DNA of 64,000 nucleotides from Henriciella marina DSM 19595. GTDB taxonomy: Bacteria; Pseudomonadota; Alphaproteobacteria; Caulobacterales; Hyphomonadaceae. A model generated the notes under the pieces. It saw only the letters and a program-made list of their open reading frames with translations, did no database searches and had not been told where the DNA came from. This document shows, piece after piece, positions 42,679 to 51,741 of the stretch. Both the position numbers and the translations under genes were made by a program. The DNA lies in the NCBI RefSeq assembly GCF_000376805.1, contig NZ_AQXT01000002.1:2728001-2792000 (forward strand). Direction: 5' to 3'. Within the stretch, counting starts at the first letter, position 1. Each line of letters starts with the position of its first letter.

Positions 42679-44322
42679 CTAGCCTTTACCCGAGATCGGG
42701 TCGGCTGGTAGCATCTTTTCGAGCGTCGTCAGCCTGTCAGCCTCAGCGCTCGGCTTGTCCCAGCGGATGCGGTTCACCCGCGGAAACCGCATCGCAAGCC
42801 CGGATTTGTGCCGTGGGCTGCGCTGCAGGCCTTCGAATGCCACTTCCAGCACAAGGCCTTTTTCCATGTTCGCGGTGACCGACCGTACCGGTCCGAACCG
42901 GTCGATCGTGTTTTCCCGAACGAATTTATCGAGCTGCTTCAACTCCTCATCGGTAAACCCGAAATAGGCCTTGCCGACGGGGGTGAGCTCATCTCCCGCC
43001 TCGCCCTCGCGCCAGACCCCGAAGGTGAAATCGGAATAGAAACTCGACCGGCGGCCATGCCCGCGCTGGGCATACATCATGACGGCATCTACCAGAAACG
43101 GATCACGCTTCCATTTATACCACGGTCCCGTGGGGCGCCCGGCTTCATAGACACTGTCCCAGCGCTTAAGCATCAGGCCTTCGATTTCCGGGGCAGGCGG
43201 GTCATTGCGGGCCGCTTCCAAGGCTTCTAGATTGGTCACCGGCACCAGCGGCGACAGATCGATCCGCTCGCTCTGCGTGCGCGCGACGAAAGCCTCAAGC
43301 CTTTGACGCCGTTCGGAAAATGGCAGGCCCCGCACGTCTTCATCGCCCTCGACGAGGATGTCATAAGCGCGGATCATCGCCGGGCGCGCCTCCATCTGTT
43401 TCTTCGTCACCGTTTTTCGGTTGAGGCGCTGCTGCAGCTCGTTGAATGGGGCGACTTCACCATTGGGCGCGCGGATCAGAAGCTCGCCATCAATGGCCGC
43501 ATCGAAATCCATCGCCGCCAGAACATCGGGAAACGTGTGAGAGATATCGTCGCCCGTGCGGGTATAGATCCGCCGGACGCCCCGCTCAGACACCGCCTGC
43601 ACACGGATGCCGTCATACTTCCACTCGGCAGCAAAGACGGATCCGTCGATCATGGCGGGGTCGACGGCATCCGGATCATCGCGCTTGTCTTTCGTGACCA
43701 GCGGATGGGCCAGCATCACAGGCCTGAACGGCGCCTTGATGTCCGGGCTTGGCTTTTCTGCCTCGCCGTCCAGCCATGCAAAGAGGCTCTCATAAGGCGG
43801 GGCAAGGCCGTGCCAGATCTCCTCGATCTCAGCCGGTTCGACGCCGCCCATTTCCGCCAGCGCCACCTTGGTCAGGCGCGCCGACACACCGATCCGCAGC
43901 CCGCCGGTCACCATCTTGATCAGCGCCCAGCGTTGCGGAGGCTCCAGCATGTCGAGCCAGCCTGCGACCAGCCGCTCGCCCTCGGCCCGGGTGGCCCCAA
44001 GCAGCGCTTCGATGACGTCTTCAATCGGTGGAATACGGTTCGCCCCGCGCGCGCCCGGCCAGATCAGGCTGACGGTTTCAGCAAGGTCCCCGACATAGTC
44101 ATAGGACAGGCGGAAAAGTTCAGGATCGACCCGCGCCTCGGCAAGCCGCCTGATCGATCCGCCTTTCACACCGGGAATATCCAGCTCGCCCGTCAGCACC
44201 GCCAGCGTCCAGCCGCGCGCCGGATTTACTTCACTAGTGAAATAATTTACCAGAAGAGCGATCTTCGCGTTGCGCGACGGGGTCAGGATCAGCCGTTCAA
44301 GGAGGTCGGAAAAGGCCTGCAT
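42679..44322 (-). CDS. ATP-dependent DNA ligase of the Lhr-Core repair cluster
   Basis: A 547-residue ligase of the PP_1105/cisplatin-damage-response family. An N-terminal DNA-binding domain is followed by the adenylation lysine in AAEWKYDGIRVQ (about residue 235), IDGELLIRA, the EGLMLKRWDS motif and WYKWKRDP, then an OB fold. In Pseudomonas it is encoded beside an Lhr-Core helicase, an MBL exonuclease and a metallophosphoesterase, and seals nicks in that pathway. Here the exonuclease and helicase are the nearby members. The start is ATG 44322, 23 nt from a divergent thioesterase. Confidence 0.93.
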   Translation of the reverse strand: MQAFSDLLERLILTPSRNAKIALLVNYFTSEVNPARGWTLAVLTGELDIPGVKGGSIRRLAEARVDPELFRLSYDYVGDLAETVSLIWPGARGANRIPPIEDVIEALLGATRAEGERLVAGWLDMLEPPQRWALIKMVTGGLRIGVSARLTKVALAEMGGVEPAEIEEIWHGLAPPYESLFAWLDGEAEKPSPDIKAPFRPVMLAHPLVTKDKRDDPDAVDPAMIDGSVFAAEWKYDGIRVQAVSERGVRRIYTRTGDDISHTFPDVLAAMDFDAAIDGELLIRAPNGEVAPFNELQQRLNRKTVTKKQMEARPAMIRAYDILVEGDEDVRGLPFSERRQRLEAFVARTQSERIDLSPLVPVTNLEALEAARNDPPAPEIEGLMLKRWDSVYEAGRPTGPWYKWKRDPFLVDAVMMYAQRGHGRRSSFYSDFTFGVWREGEAGDELTPVGKAYFGFTDEELKQLDKFVRENTIDRFGPVRSVTANMEKGLVLEVAFEGLQRSPRHKSGLAMRFPRVNRIRWDKPSAEADRLTTLEKMLPADPISGKG

Positions 44323-44345
44323 GAATGACTAGATAGGGGGCGGAA

Positions 44346-44783
44346 ATGACAATGACAGATAGCGATGTGCCGACTGGCTATACGCGGCATTTCAAGACGT
44401 CGGGCTTCACTGACCCGTGGGAGCCGCTATTTTCGAAAGTCGAGGCAGACAGGGTCTGGATGGGGGTCCGTATTGCCGACGCCCATTGCAACTCGCGCGG
44501 CTTTGCGCATGGCGGCCTGGTCTCGGCCCTGGCCGACAATGCGATGGGGCTAAGCGCAGGTCAGGTCCTCAAGGCCGAAGCGCGCGATGATGTCGGGGGC
44601 CTCGTGACGGTGAGCCTTAACACAGACTTCATCGGGTCCGGTCAGATCGGGCAATGGCTCGAGGTCGACACCCATTTTGTGAAAACCGGTGGCTCGCTCT
44701 GTTTTACCGGGGCGCTTGTGCTCGCCGATGGTGCGCCGATTGCCAGGGCAAGCGCGACCTTCAAGATCGTGAAGGCGCGCTAG
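44346..44783 (+). CDS. Hotdog-fold thioesterase, PaaI type
   Basis: A 145-residue protein: SRGFAHGGLVSALADNAMGL is the hotdog active-site helix with Gly-Gly and Asp, followed by LVTVSLNTDFIGSGQIGQWL. The ATG at 44346 overlaps the ribosome site region; the ATG at 44352 (two codons on) sits better behind GGGGGCGG. It lies inside the DNA-repair cluster without obvious functional link, and converges with the exonuclease gene. Confidence 0.82.
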   Translation: MTMTDSDVPTGYTRHFKTSGFTDPWEPLFSKVEADRVWMGVRIADAHCNSRGFAHGGLVSALADNAMGLSAGQVLKAEARDDVGGLVTVSLNTDFIGSGQIGQWLEVDTHFVKTGGSLCFTGALVLADGAPIARASATFKIVKAR

Positions 44784-44796
44784 CACGTCTGAGAGC

Positions 44797-45828
44797 CTAG
44801 TCGATGCTCTCATCCTCATAGCCGACCAGCCGCAATGGCCTGGCCTTGCGTCCTTCCAGCTCGGCCCAGCGCACCAGCGCATCCTCGCGTCCATGGGTGA
44901 TCCAGAGCTCTTCCGGGTCGACCTCGCGCACAGTGTCAGTCAGCTCATCCCAGTCGGCATGGTCGGAAATGATCAGCGGCAGTTCGACGCCTGATTGTTT
45001 GGCGCGCTGGCGCACGCTCATCCAGCCAGATGCAAAACAGGGCAGGGGGTCTGGAAAGCGCCGGCCCCATTTATCGTGAAAGGATGAGGGCGGGCCGAGC
45101 ACGATCTTGCCACGAAACCGCTCCTGCGCGCCGCGCTCTGAGGTCTCCAGCGTCGCGGTTTCCAGCGGCCCGAGCGCGATCCCATGATCCTCATAAAGCT
45201 TGCAGAGCTTCTCCAGCGCGCCGTGAATGTAGAGCGTTTCGTTATATCCTGCCTCGCGCAGGAGCTTGATCACGCGCTGCGCCTTGCCGAGCGCATAGAC
45301 GCCCACAAGGTGCGTGCGCTCAGGAAACATGGCGACGCTGTCCAGCAGCTTGCGGATCTCGCCATCGGTGTCGGGATGCTTGAAGACCGGCAGGCCGAAC
45401 GTCGCCTCGGAGATAAAGACATGCGTATCGGGCACAGGCTCAAACTGTCGGCAGGTCGGATCGCGTCGGCGTTTATAGTCTCCGGTACAGACCATGCGGA
45501 GGCCCTTCCAGTCGACGACGACCTGGGCAGACCCCAGCACATGGCCGGCCGGTGACATCCAGACCGTGACACCATTGATCTCGACCGTCTCGCCATATTC
45601 GATTGGCTGGCGGCTGGTTGTAAACTCCTCGCCATAGCGCGCGTCCATGATGGCGAGCGTTTCAGGTGTCGCCAGAACGGCGCCGTGACCTGCGCGCGCA
45701 TGGTCGGCATGGCCATGTGTGACCACGGCCCGGTCAACCGACCCACGGACCGGGTCGATATAGAAATCCCCCGGTGGGCAATAAAGCCCCTTGGGCGTTG
45801 GGTGCAGGAGAAGGTCTGGCCGTATCAT
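44797..45828 (-). CDS. Ligase-associated MBL-fold DNA exonuclease
   Basis: A 343-residue metallo-beta-lactamase/beta-CASP-type nuclease. The Zn site is VTHGHADHARAGH (HxHxDH, about residues 38-48), with GHVLGSAQ, CTGDYKRR and a C-terminal SDHADWDEL histidine. In the known cluster, this protein is a Mn-dependent exonuclease working with the ligase and helicase. The ATG at 45828 has GAGG 4 nt upstream; the extra 14 residues in frame are not conserved. Confidence 0.93.
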   Translation of the reverse strand: MIRPDLLLHPTPKGLYCPPGDFYIDPVRGSVDRAVVTHGHADHARAGHGAVLATPETLAIMDARYGEEFTTSRQPIEYGETVEINGVTVWMSPAGHVLGSAQVVVDWKGLRMVCTGDYKRRRDPTCRQFEPVPDTHVFISEATFGLPVFKHPDTDGEIRKLLDSVAMFPERTHLVGVYALGKAQRVIKLLREAGYNETLYIHGALEKLCKLYEDHGIALGPLETATLETSERGAQERFRGKIVLGPPSSFHDKWGRRFPDPLPCFASGWMSVRQRAKQSGVELPLIISDHADWDELTDTVREVDPEELWITHGREDALVRWAELEGRKARPLRLVGYEDESID

Positions 45829-45939
45829 TGTCCTCTCATATAGGACGGGGTGGCCCGCCTTTCCCGCCATGTTTCTGCCTTTTCCGCATGTGACACCTCT
45901 CGGGTTTCGACCCGATGCAACCGCAATTGGAGGCCCCCG

Positions 45940-47415
45940 ATGCGCCGCACACTTTTGTCAGCCTTGCTCTTAACCGCCATGGCCGCCGCTCCCGCCGGTG
46001 CGCAGGAAGGCGGAGAGACCGAAATCATGCAAAAGGCGCTGGCAGCCGGCTACAAGGCGCTCTTCACTTGCTCGGCAACCTTCACTGCCGGCAAAGGTCT
46101 CGCCGAGATCGAGTTCAATGAGCTCGACGGCATCTATACCGACTACCGAAAGCCGATGCGGGCCACGTCTGAGGCAAACGTGTCGGACCGCTCGCGCACC
46201 GTCGCTGTGCGTTATGCCCGTGGTGAGCCGCCCCGTATCGCCGCCTGGCGCGAAGGCTTCGGCTGCGCGCTCCTGCCGATCGGCGCTGCGCCAGAGACGG
46301 TCGACGACCTGCCCCGGTTTTCAGCTGAGTTCCCGGCACGTGAGGCCGACCGCTCCACCGCGATCGGCCAGCAGGTCCAGCTGATCGACGCCTCGCCATA
46401 TGAGCGCCGTCTGGACGCCCCCGTCAGCACAGCCTTCGATGGCGAGACCTATGGCGACGACACGCGAACCAGCGCCGTCCTCGTCGTCATGGACGGCCAG
46501 ATCATGGCCGAGCGCTATGCCCGCGGCGTGGATGCCACGACACCCCAGCGCACCTGGTCGGTCGCCAAATCGCTGACAGCCTCAGTGGTTGGCGCAGCGG
46601 TAGAGCAGCGCATTATCGATCTCGATCAGACCCGCCTCCTGCAAGCCTGGTCCCGCATCGGCGATCCGCGCCGGGAGATTACGCTTCGCAATGTCCTGCA
46701 GATGTCCAGCGGTCTCGATTCCGGCGTTACCGGCAGCCGGACCGACAGGACCTATTTCGGCGGGGCGCTTGTCACCGACACCGCCTTTGTGAACCCGCTC
46801 GAAATCACCCCCGGCACCCGCTTCAAATACGCCAATTACGACACGCTGGCCGCGATGCGCGCCTTGCGTGAAGCCTTCGACAATGACGACGCCTATTGGG
46901 GCTTCCCCTATGAAGGCCTGCTCTGGAAGATCGGGGCGATGAACACACTGCTGGAAACAGACTGGGGCGGTGATTTTGTCTCCTCCAGCCAGGTCTGGAT
47001 GACGGCCCGTGACATGGCGCGCCTCGGCCAGCTCTATCTGCAGGACGGCATGTGGGGCGATGAGCGCATCCTCGCCGAAGGCTGGACAGATTTCGTCTCC
47101 ACGCCCGGACCAGCTCAACCGGACCGCGATGAAAGCCCGTTCGGATATGGCGGCAGCTTCTGGCTGATGGACCGCTCTGAGGGCCTGCCAAAGGACACCT
47201 ATGCCGGTTTTGGCAATCGCGGGCAGTATCTGGTCATCATCCCCTCGCTCGACATGCTCATCGTGCGGCGCGGCTATGACACCGCCGATGGCGGGCGGTT
47301 CGATATCGCCGCTTTCTCCCGCGATGTGGTGGAAGCCATAAACCTTGCCCATACCGACCGCCTCGACGCGCAGGCAGAGGCCACAGCGGCTGAGGCTGGC
47401 TACGAAGAGAACTGA
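45940..47415 (+). CDS. Serine hydrolase, class C beta-lactamase family (secreted)
   Basis: A 491-residue periplasmic hydrolase with an N-terminal signal MRRTLLSALLLTAMAAAPAG then AQ. The catalytic motif SxxK is WSVAKSLTASVV (Ser about 207), the YxN motif is KYANYDT, and a C-terminal HxG-like GNRGQYL follows. Family members act as esterases, D-amino-acid amidases or penicillin-binding-like enzymes. The ATG at 45940 has GGAGG. It sits within the ligase/exonuclease/helicase cluster, so its link to DNA repair is only positional. Confidence 0.85.
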   Translation: MRRTLLSALLLTAMAAAPAGAQEGGETEIMQKALAAGYKALFTCSATFTAGKGLAEIEFNELDGIYTDYRKPMRATSEANVSDRSRTVAVRYARGEPPRIAAWREGFGCALLPIGAAPETVDDLPRFSAEFPAREADRSTAIGQQVQLIDASPYERRLDAPVSTAFDGETYGDDTRTSAVLVVMDGQIMAERYARGVDATTPQRTWSVAKSLTASVVGAAVEQRIIDLDQTRLLQAWSRIGDPRREITLRNVLQMSSGLDSGVTGSRTDRTYFGGALVTDTAFVNPLEITPGTRFKYANYDTLAAMRALREAFDNDDAYWGFPYEGLLWKIGAMNTLLETDWGGDFVSSSQVWMTARDMARLGQLYLQDGMWGDERILAEGWTDFVSTPGPAQPDRDESPFGYGGSFWLMDRSEGLPKDTYAGFGNRGQYLVIIPSLDMLIVRRGYDTADGGRFDIAAFSRDVVEAINLAHTDRLDAQAEATAAEAGYEEN

Positions 47416-47453
47416 GTGAAGCGAAAGGTTCGCAGGATGGCCCTGTTCGCGCT

Positions 47454-50147
47454 ATGTCCAATTCCATGCCGGACAATGCGCGACCATATTTCAGCCTCCC
47501 GGACCGTTTCGCCGACTGGTTCAGCGGACGCGGCTGGACCCCGCGCAGGCACCAGCTCGATCTGACCGAAACCGCCCTTGCCGGCGAAAGCGCGCTTCTC
47601 ATTGCCCCGACCGGCGGCGGCAAGACGCTGGCCGGTTTCATGGCAAGCCTGATCGAGCTTTCAGAACGCCCGCCATCAAATTCCGGCAGGCCCGCGCTCC
47701 ACACCCTCTACATTTCACCGCTGAAAGCGCTGGCCACCGATGTAGAGCGCAATCTGAATACACCCGTCGCCGAGATGGGCCTCGACATCCGGATCGAGAC
47801 GCGCACTGGCGACACCCCGCAATCGAAACGCCAGCGCCAGCGGTCCAACCCGCCCGATATCCTGCTGACCACGCCGGAACAGCTCGCGCTTTTCATCGCG
47901 TCCGATCATGCCGATGAGTTCTTTTCCGACCTCAAATGCGTGATCATCGACGAAATCCACGCCATCGCGGCGTCCAAGCGCGGCGATCTCCTCTCGCTCG
48001 GCCTTGCGACGCTCGCCGAATGGGCCCCCGCCTGCCGCTTCATTGGCCTCTCGGCCACCGTGCGCGACCCGGGCCTCCTCGGCGACTGGCTGGACGTGCG
48101 CAAAAGACCTGAGCCAACTCCTCCCCCGCCCGCGGGGGAGGTGGGCCGCAAAGCGGGGGGGGGGGGGGAGCAGCAAAAGACGGCGCTCGACGCTTCCCCC
48201 CTCCGCCCTGCGGGCACCTCCCCCGTGAACGGGGGAGGAAAAAGCGTTGCGCCAGAAAAACGCGGCGTCTCGCTCATCCGGGCCGAAGGCGGCGTTGGCG
48301 CCAGCATCGATATCCTCATCTCGCGCGAACGCATACCCTGGTCAGGCCACTCAGGCCGCTTCGCGGTTCCCGAAGTCTACGAAGCCATCAAGGAAGCGGC
48401 GATGGCGCTCGTCTTCGTCAATACGCGCAGCCAGGCTGAAATGCTGTTTCAGGAGCTCTGGCGGGTCAATGAAGACGCGCTCCCCATCGCCCTCCACCAC
48501 GGCTCGCTTGCTCGTGAGCAACGCCGCAAGGTCGAAGCCGCCATGGCGGCCGGCGTCCTCAAAGGCGTCGTCTGCACCTCCACGCTGGACCTTGGCATCG
48601 ACTGGGGCGGCGTGGACCTGGTGATCCAGATGGGCGCCCCGAAAGGCGCGGCTCGCCTGATCCAGCGTATCGGCCGCGCCAATCACCGCATGGACGAGGC
48701 GAGCCGCGCGCTTCTGGTGCCAACCAACCGTTTCGAAATCCTCGAATGCCGCGCCGCTGAAGCGGCCGTCGAAGCCGGTGAGATCGACGGCGAGCCGATG
48801 CGCCTTGGCGCGCTCGACGTCCTCGCCCAGCACATCATGGGCCGGGCCTGTGGCGTCGGCTTCAGGCTGGAACCGCTGTTCGATGAGATCCGCCGCGCCG
48901 CGCCCTACGCCGATCTCAACTGGGAAACCTATGAGCGGGTCGTCGATCTTGTGGCGACCGGCGGCTACGCGCTGAAGACCTATGACCGGTTCAAGCGGAT
49001 CGTGCGGATGCAGGACGGGGTCTGGCGGGTGCGCACCGCCCGCGACGCCCAGCAGCATCGCATGAATGTCGGCGCGATCGTCGAAGCGCAGCTCCTTAAT
49101 GTCCGGCTGACGAGCTTTGTCGGCAAGGTCGGAGAGGCAACCGGCGGCGAGCCGACAGCAAAGGTGCGCGGTGACCGGCGCACCATGCGCCCCGGCCGTA
49201 AACTCGGAGAGATCGAGGAATATTTCATCTCTACGCTGACCCCGGGCGACACGTTTCTCTTCGCGGGCGAAATCCTTCGCTTCCTCGGTGTGTCAGAGCT
49301 CGACGTTCTCGTCACACGCGCGAAAGCCGACAAACCGGCCATCCCGAGCTATAATGGCGGTAAGTTCCCGCTGACGACCTTCCTCGCCGACCGTGTGCGC
49401 CACATGATTCATGACCCGGACCAATGGGCGGGCCTGCCAGATCAGGTCCGCGAATGGTTCGAAATACAGCGCGAGAAATCAGAGATCCCGCCGCCAGACC
49501 ATCTTCTTGTCGAGACGTTTCCCCGGGCAGGCCGCCACTATCTGGTGACCTATCCCTTCGAGGGACGCCTTGCCCACCAGACGCTCGGCATGCTGTTGAC
49601 AAGGCGGTTGGAGCGCGCAGGCGCCGGGCCGCTCGGCTTTGTCGCGTCCGAATACGCCATGGCCATCTGGGCGCTGGATGATATGAGCGGCATCGACATG
49701 GACGCGCTCTTCCATCCCGATATGCTGGGCGATGATCTCGAAGAATGGCTGGACGAAAGCCCGCTCATGAAGCGCACCTTTGCCCATTGCGCGCAGGTCT
49801 CCGGCATGATCGCGCGCCGTCTTCCCGGCAAGGAAAAGACAGGCCGTCAGGTCACGTTCTCCACCGACCTCATTTATGACGTGCTGCGCAGCCATGAACC
49901 TGACCACATCCTGCTTCAGGCCGCCCGTCAGGACGCCGCCACCGGCCTTCTCGACATTCGCCGCCTCTCAGACATGCTCGCCCGCATCCGCGGCAAGATC
50001 GATCACCGGGCGCTCGCCAAGATCAGCCCCTTCGCGGTGCCTGTAATGCTGGAGGTTGGCCGCGAACGCGTCGACGCCGCCGGCGTCACCGACGCCATCC
50101 TCCGCGAAGCAGAGATGGACCTCATTCAGGACGCGATGGGGCGGTAG
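47454..50147 (+). CDS. lhr: Ligase-associated DEXH-box helicase (Lhr-Core)
   Basis: An 897-residue superfamily-2 3'-5' DNA translocase/helicase. It has Walker A APTGGGKTLA (about residues 51-60), DEIHAIAASKRGD (about 165), the helicase-C motifs STLDLGIDWGG and IQRIGRANHR, and a winged-helix/Lhr-specific core thereafter. In Pseudomonas, Lhr-Core unwinds RNA:DNA hybrids and works with the ligase, exonuclease and an MPE phosphoesterase. Residues about 222-262 are an inserted palindromic element in frame (48118-48240), and the 14-G run there makes the frame fragile. The ATG at 47454 or 47466 can start it. Confidence 0.9.
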   Translation: MSNSMPDNARPYFSLPDRFADWFSGRGWTPRRHQLDLTETALAGESALLIAPTGGGKTLAGFMASLIELSERPPSNSGRPALHTLYISPLKALATDVERNLNTPVAEMGLDIRIETRTGDTPQSKRQRQRSNPPDILLTTPEQLALFIASDHADEFFSDLKCVIIDEIHAIAASKRGDLLSLGLATLAEWAPACRFIGLSATVRDPGLLGDWLDVRKRPEPTPPPPAGEVGRKAGGGGEQQKTALDASPLRPAGTSPVNGGGKSVAPEKRGVSLIRAEGGVGASIDILISRERIPWSGHSGRFAVPEVYEAIKEAAMALVFVNTRSQAEMLFQELWRVNEDALPIALHHGSLAREQRRKVEAAMAAGVLKGVVCTSTLDLGIDWGGVDLVIQMGAPKGAARLIQRIGRANHRMDEASRALLVPTNRFEILECRAAEAAVEAGEIDGEPMRLGALDVLAQHIMGRACGVGFRLEPLFDEIRRAAPYADLNWETYERVVDLVATGGYALKTYDRFKRIVRMQDGVWRVRTARDAQQHRMNVGAIVEAQLLNVRLTSFVGKVGEATGGEPTAKVRGDRRTMRPGRKLGEIEEYFISTLTPGDTFLFAGEILRFLGVSELDVLVTRAKADKPAIPSYNGGKFPLTTFLADRVRHMIHDPDQWAGLPDQVREWFEIQREKSEIPPPDHLLVETFPRAGRHYLVTYPFEGRLAHQTLGMLLTRRLERAGAGPLGFVASEYAMAIWALDDMSGIDMDALFHPDMLGDDLEEWLDESPLMKRTFAHCAQVSGMIARRLPGKEKTGRQVTFSTDLIYDVLRSHEPDHILLQAARQDAATGLLDIRRLSDMLARIRGKIDHRALAKISPFAVPVMLEVGRERVDAAGVTDAILREAEMDLIQDAMGR
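48118..48240 (+). repeat. Palindromic repeat element inserted in frame within lhr
   Basis: A 123-bp (41-codon) G/C-only-biased block, encoding a run of Pro and Gly unlike the helicase around it. It starts with a hairpin CCTCCCCCGC-CC-GCGGGGGAGG (48120-48141) and ends with CCTCCCCCG-TGAA-CGGGGGAGG (48217-48238). The interior arms GGGGGAGGTGGGCCGCA and CACCTCCCCC-type sequence are also mutually complementary, so the whole block is one large imperfect palindrome. Such elements are dispersed intergenic repeats in alphaproteobacteria. Their presence inside an essential-looking domain resembles Rickettsia palindromic elements. Confidence 0.8.
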
Positions 50148-50196
50148 AGGCGTGAACGTTGGCGCCTGTTCGCCTCTCCCGTCGAAGGATGAAGCG

Positions 50197-50230
50197 TCAG
50201 GCGGATACGTCAAATCACGCACCCGCCTGA
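50197..50230. terminator. Hairpin between lhr and lpdA
   Basis: TCAGGCGG and CCGCCTGA form an 8-bp stem with an 18-nt loop between two convergent genes. It has no T-run, so it is a weak terminator at best. Confidence 0.35.
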
Positions 50231-50236
50231 AGGGAC

Positions 50237-51640
50237 CTACATCTGCATCGTCCAGCCTTCGACGCCCATGGCGGCCTGGCGGACGGCTTCGGACATGGTC
50301 GGGTGGGCGTGGCAGGTGCGGGCGACGTCCTCGGACGCGGCGCCAAACTCCATGGCGATGCAGATCTCGTGGATCATCTCACCAACGCCAACGCCCATCA
50401 TGTGCGCGCCGAGAATGCGGTCAGTTTTCGCATCGGCGAGGATTTTCACGAAACCGGTCGTTTCATGATTGGTGCGGGCGCGTGAATTGGCCTGGAAGGG
50501 GAATTTGCCCTTCTTGTACTCAATGCCTGCTTCCTTGAGCTGGGCTTCGGTCTTGCCGACCCAGGCGATCTCCGGATTGGTATAGACGACGCTTGGGACG
50601 AGATCGTAATCGACATGGCCTGCCTTGCCGGCGATGAGCTCCGCGACGGCCGCGCCGTCATCTTCGGCTTTGTGGGCCAGCATCGGCCCATGGATGCAGT
50701 CACCAATCGCCCAGACACCGTCAGAGACCTTGAAGTGGTCGGTCGTTTCGATGACGCCGCGTTTGTCGGTCTTGCCGCCCACAGCTTCGAGGCCGAGGCC
50801 TTCAGTGTAGGGACGACGACCGACAGCGACGATAATCGCATTGGCTTCGAGGGTTTCCTGTTCGCCGCCCGCGGCCGGCTCCATGAGGAGTTTCACCTGA
50901 TCGCCGACGCGATCAACGCCGGTGACCTTCTGGCCCAGGCGGAACTCAAGGCCCTGTTTCTTGAAGACGCGCTGGGCTTCCTTTGCGATCTCGTCGTCGG
51001 CGCCCGGCATGATGCGGTCGAGATATTCAACGACGGTGACGCTGGCGCCAAGGCGCGACCAGACAGAGCCGAGCTCCAGCCCGATGATGCCTGCGCCGAT
51101 GACGATCAGCTTTTCCGGCACTTCTTTCAGCGCAATCGCGCCTTCATTGGTCACGACGCGTTCTTCATCGATCTCGATGTTCGGCAGGGAGGAGGGCACA
51201 GAGCCGGTCGCGATCACGATGTTCTTCGTGTTCAGCGTCTTCTGCTCGTCATCTTCGCCGTCGACCTCGACGATGCCCTTTTCCTTGATGCGGCCAAAAC
51301 CTTTGACGTAGTCGACCTTGTTCTTTTTCATCAGGAATTCGACGCCCTGGGTCAGGCCGTTCACTGCGTCGGTCTTCTGGCTCATCATCTGGTCAAGATC
51401 GAGCTCCAGGCCGGACATCTTGATGCCAAGGCCGGCAAAGTCATTCTTTGCAGCGGCGAAGAGTTCGGAGCCGTGCAGAAGCGCCTTGGACGGAATGCAG
51501 CCGACATTGAGGCAGGTCCCGCCAAGCACGCCGCGCTTGTCGATAATGGCGGTCTTCAGACCGAGCTGGCCGCAACGGATCGCGCAATTGTAGCCGCCCG
51601 GGCCACCGCCGATAATCACTACATCGTAAGTGTCTGACAT
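50237..51640 (-). CDS. lpdA: Dihydrolipoyl dehydrogenase
   Basis: A 467-residue flavoprotein disulphide reductase (E3 component of 2-oxoacid dehydrogenase complexes). The FAD-binding IIGGGPGGYNCAIRCGQLGL is followed by the redox disulphide GGTCLNVGCIPSKALLH (CxxxxC), the NAD-binding IGAGIIGLELGSVWSRLG and the C-terminal catalytic base in CHAHPTMSEA. All are intact. It lies apart from any E1/E2 gene in this window, so it may serve several complexes. The start is ATG 51640. Confidence 0.95.
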   Translation of the reverse strand: MSDTYDVVIIGGGPGGYNCAIRCGQLGLKTAIIDKRGVLGGTCLNVGCIPSKALLHGSELFAAAKNDFAGLGIKMSGLELDLDQMMSQKTDAVNGLTQGVEFLMKKNKVDYVKGFGRIKEKGIVEVDGEDDEQKTLNTKNIVIATGSVPSSLPNIEIDEERVVTNEGAIALKEVPEKLIVIGAGIIGLELGSVWSRLGASVTVVEYLDRIMPGADDEIAKEAQRVFKKQGLEFRLGQKVTGVDRVGDQVKLLMEPAAGGEQETLEANAIIVAVGRRPYTEGLGLEAVGGKTDKRGVIETTDHFKVSDGVWAIGDCIHGPMLAHKAEDDGAAVAELIAGKAGHVDYDLVPSVVYTNPEIAWVGKTEAQLKEAGIEYKKGKFPFQANSRARTNHETTGFVKILADAKTDRILGAHMMGVGVGEMIHEICIAMEFGAASEDVARTCHAHPTMSEAVRQAAMGVEGWTMQM

Positions 51641-51718
51641 GGAATTTTGCCTGTGGTGATGAACAAGGTTTGCTTGCTCGCGAACCTAAGCACTGATGGG
51701 CTGAAATCAATGCGCCGA

Positions 51719-51741
51719 CCGCGCAAGTCTCACTTGCGCGG
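51719..51741. terminator. Perfect hairpin spanning a stop codon
   Basis: CCGCGCAAGT-CTC-ACTTGCGCGG, a perfect 10-bp stem, covers the last codons and stop of the 121-residue membrane protein gene. No T-run follows on either strand, so it may protect the mRNA end or weakly terminate. Confidence 0.4.

Noticed and set aside
43303..44328. Plus-strand ORF of about 341 codons opposite the DNA ligase
   Set aside because: The ligase frame holds the adenylation lysine and all ligase motifs, and the antisense translation has none.
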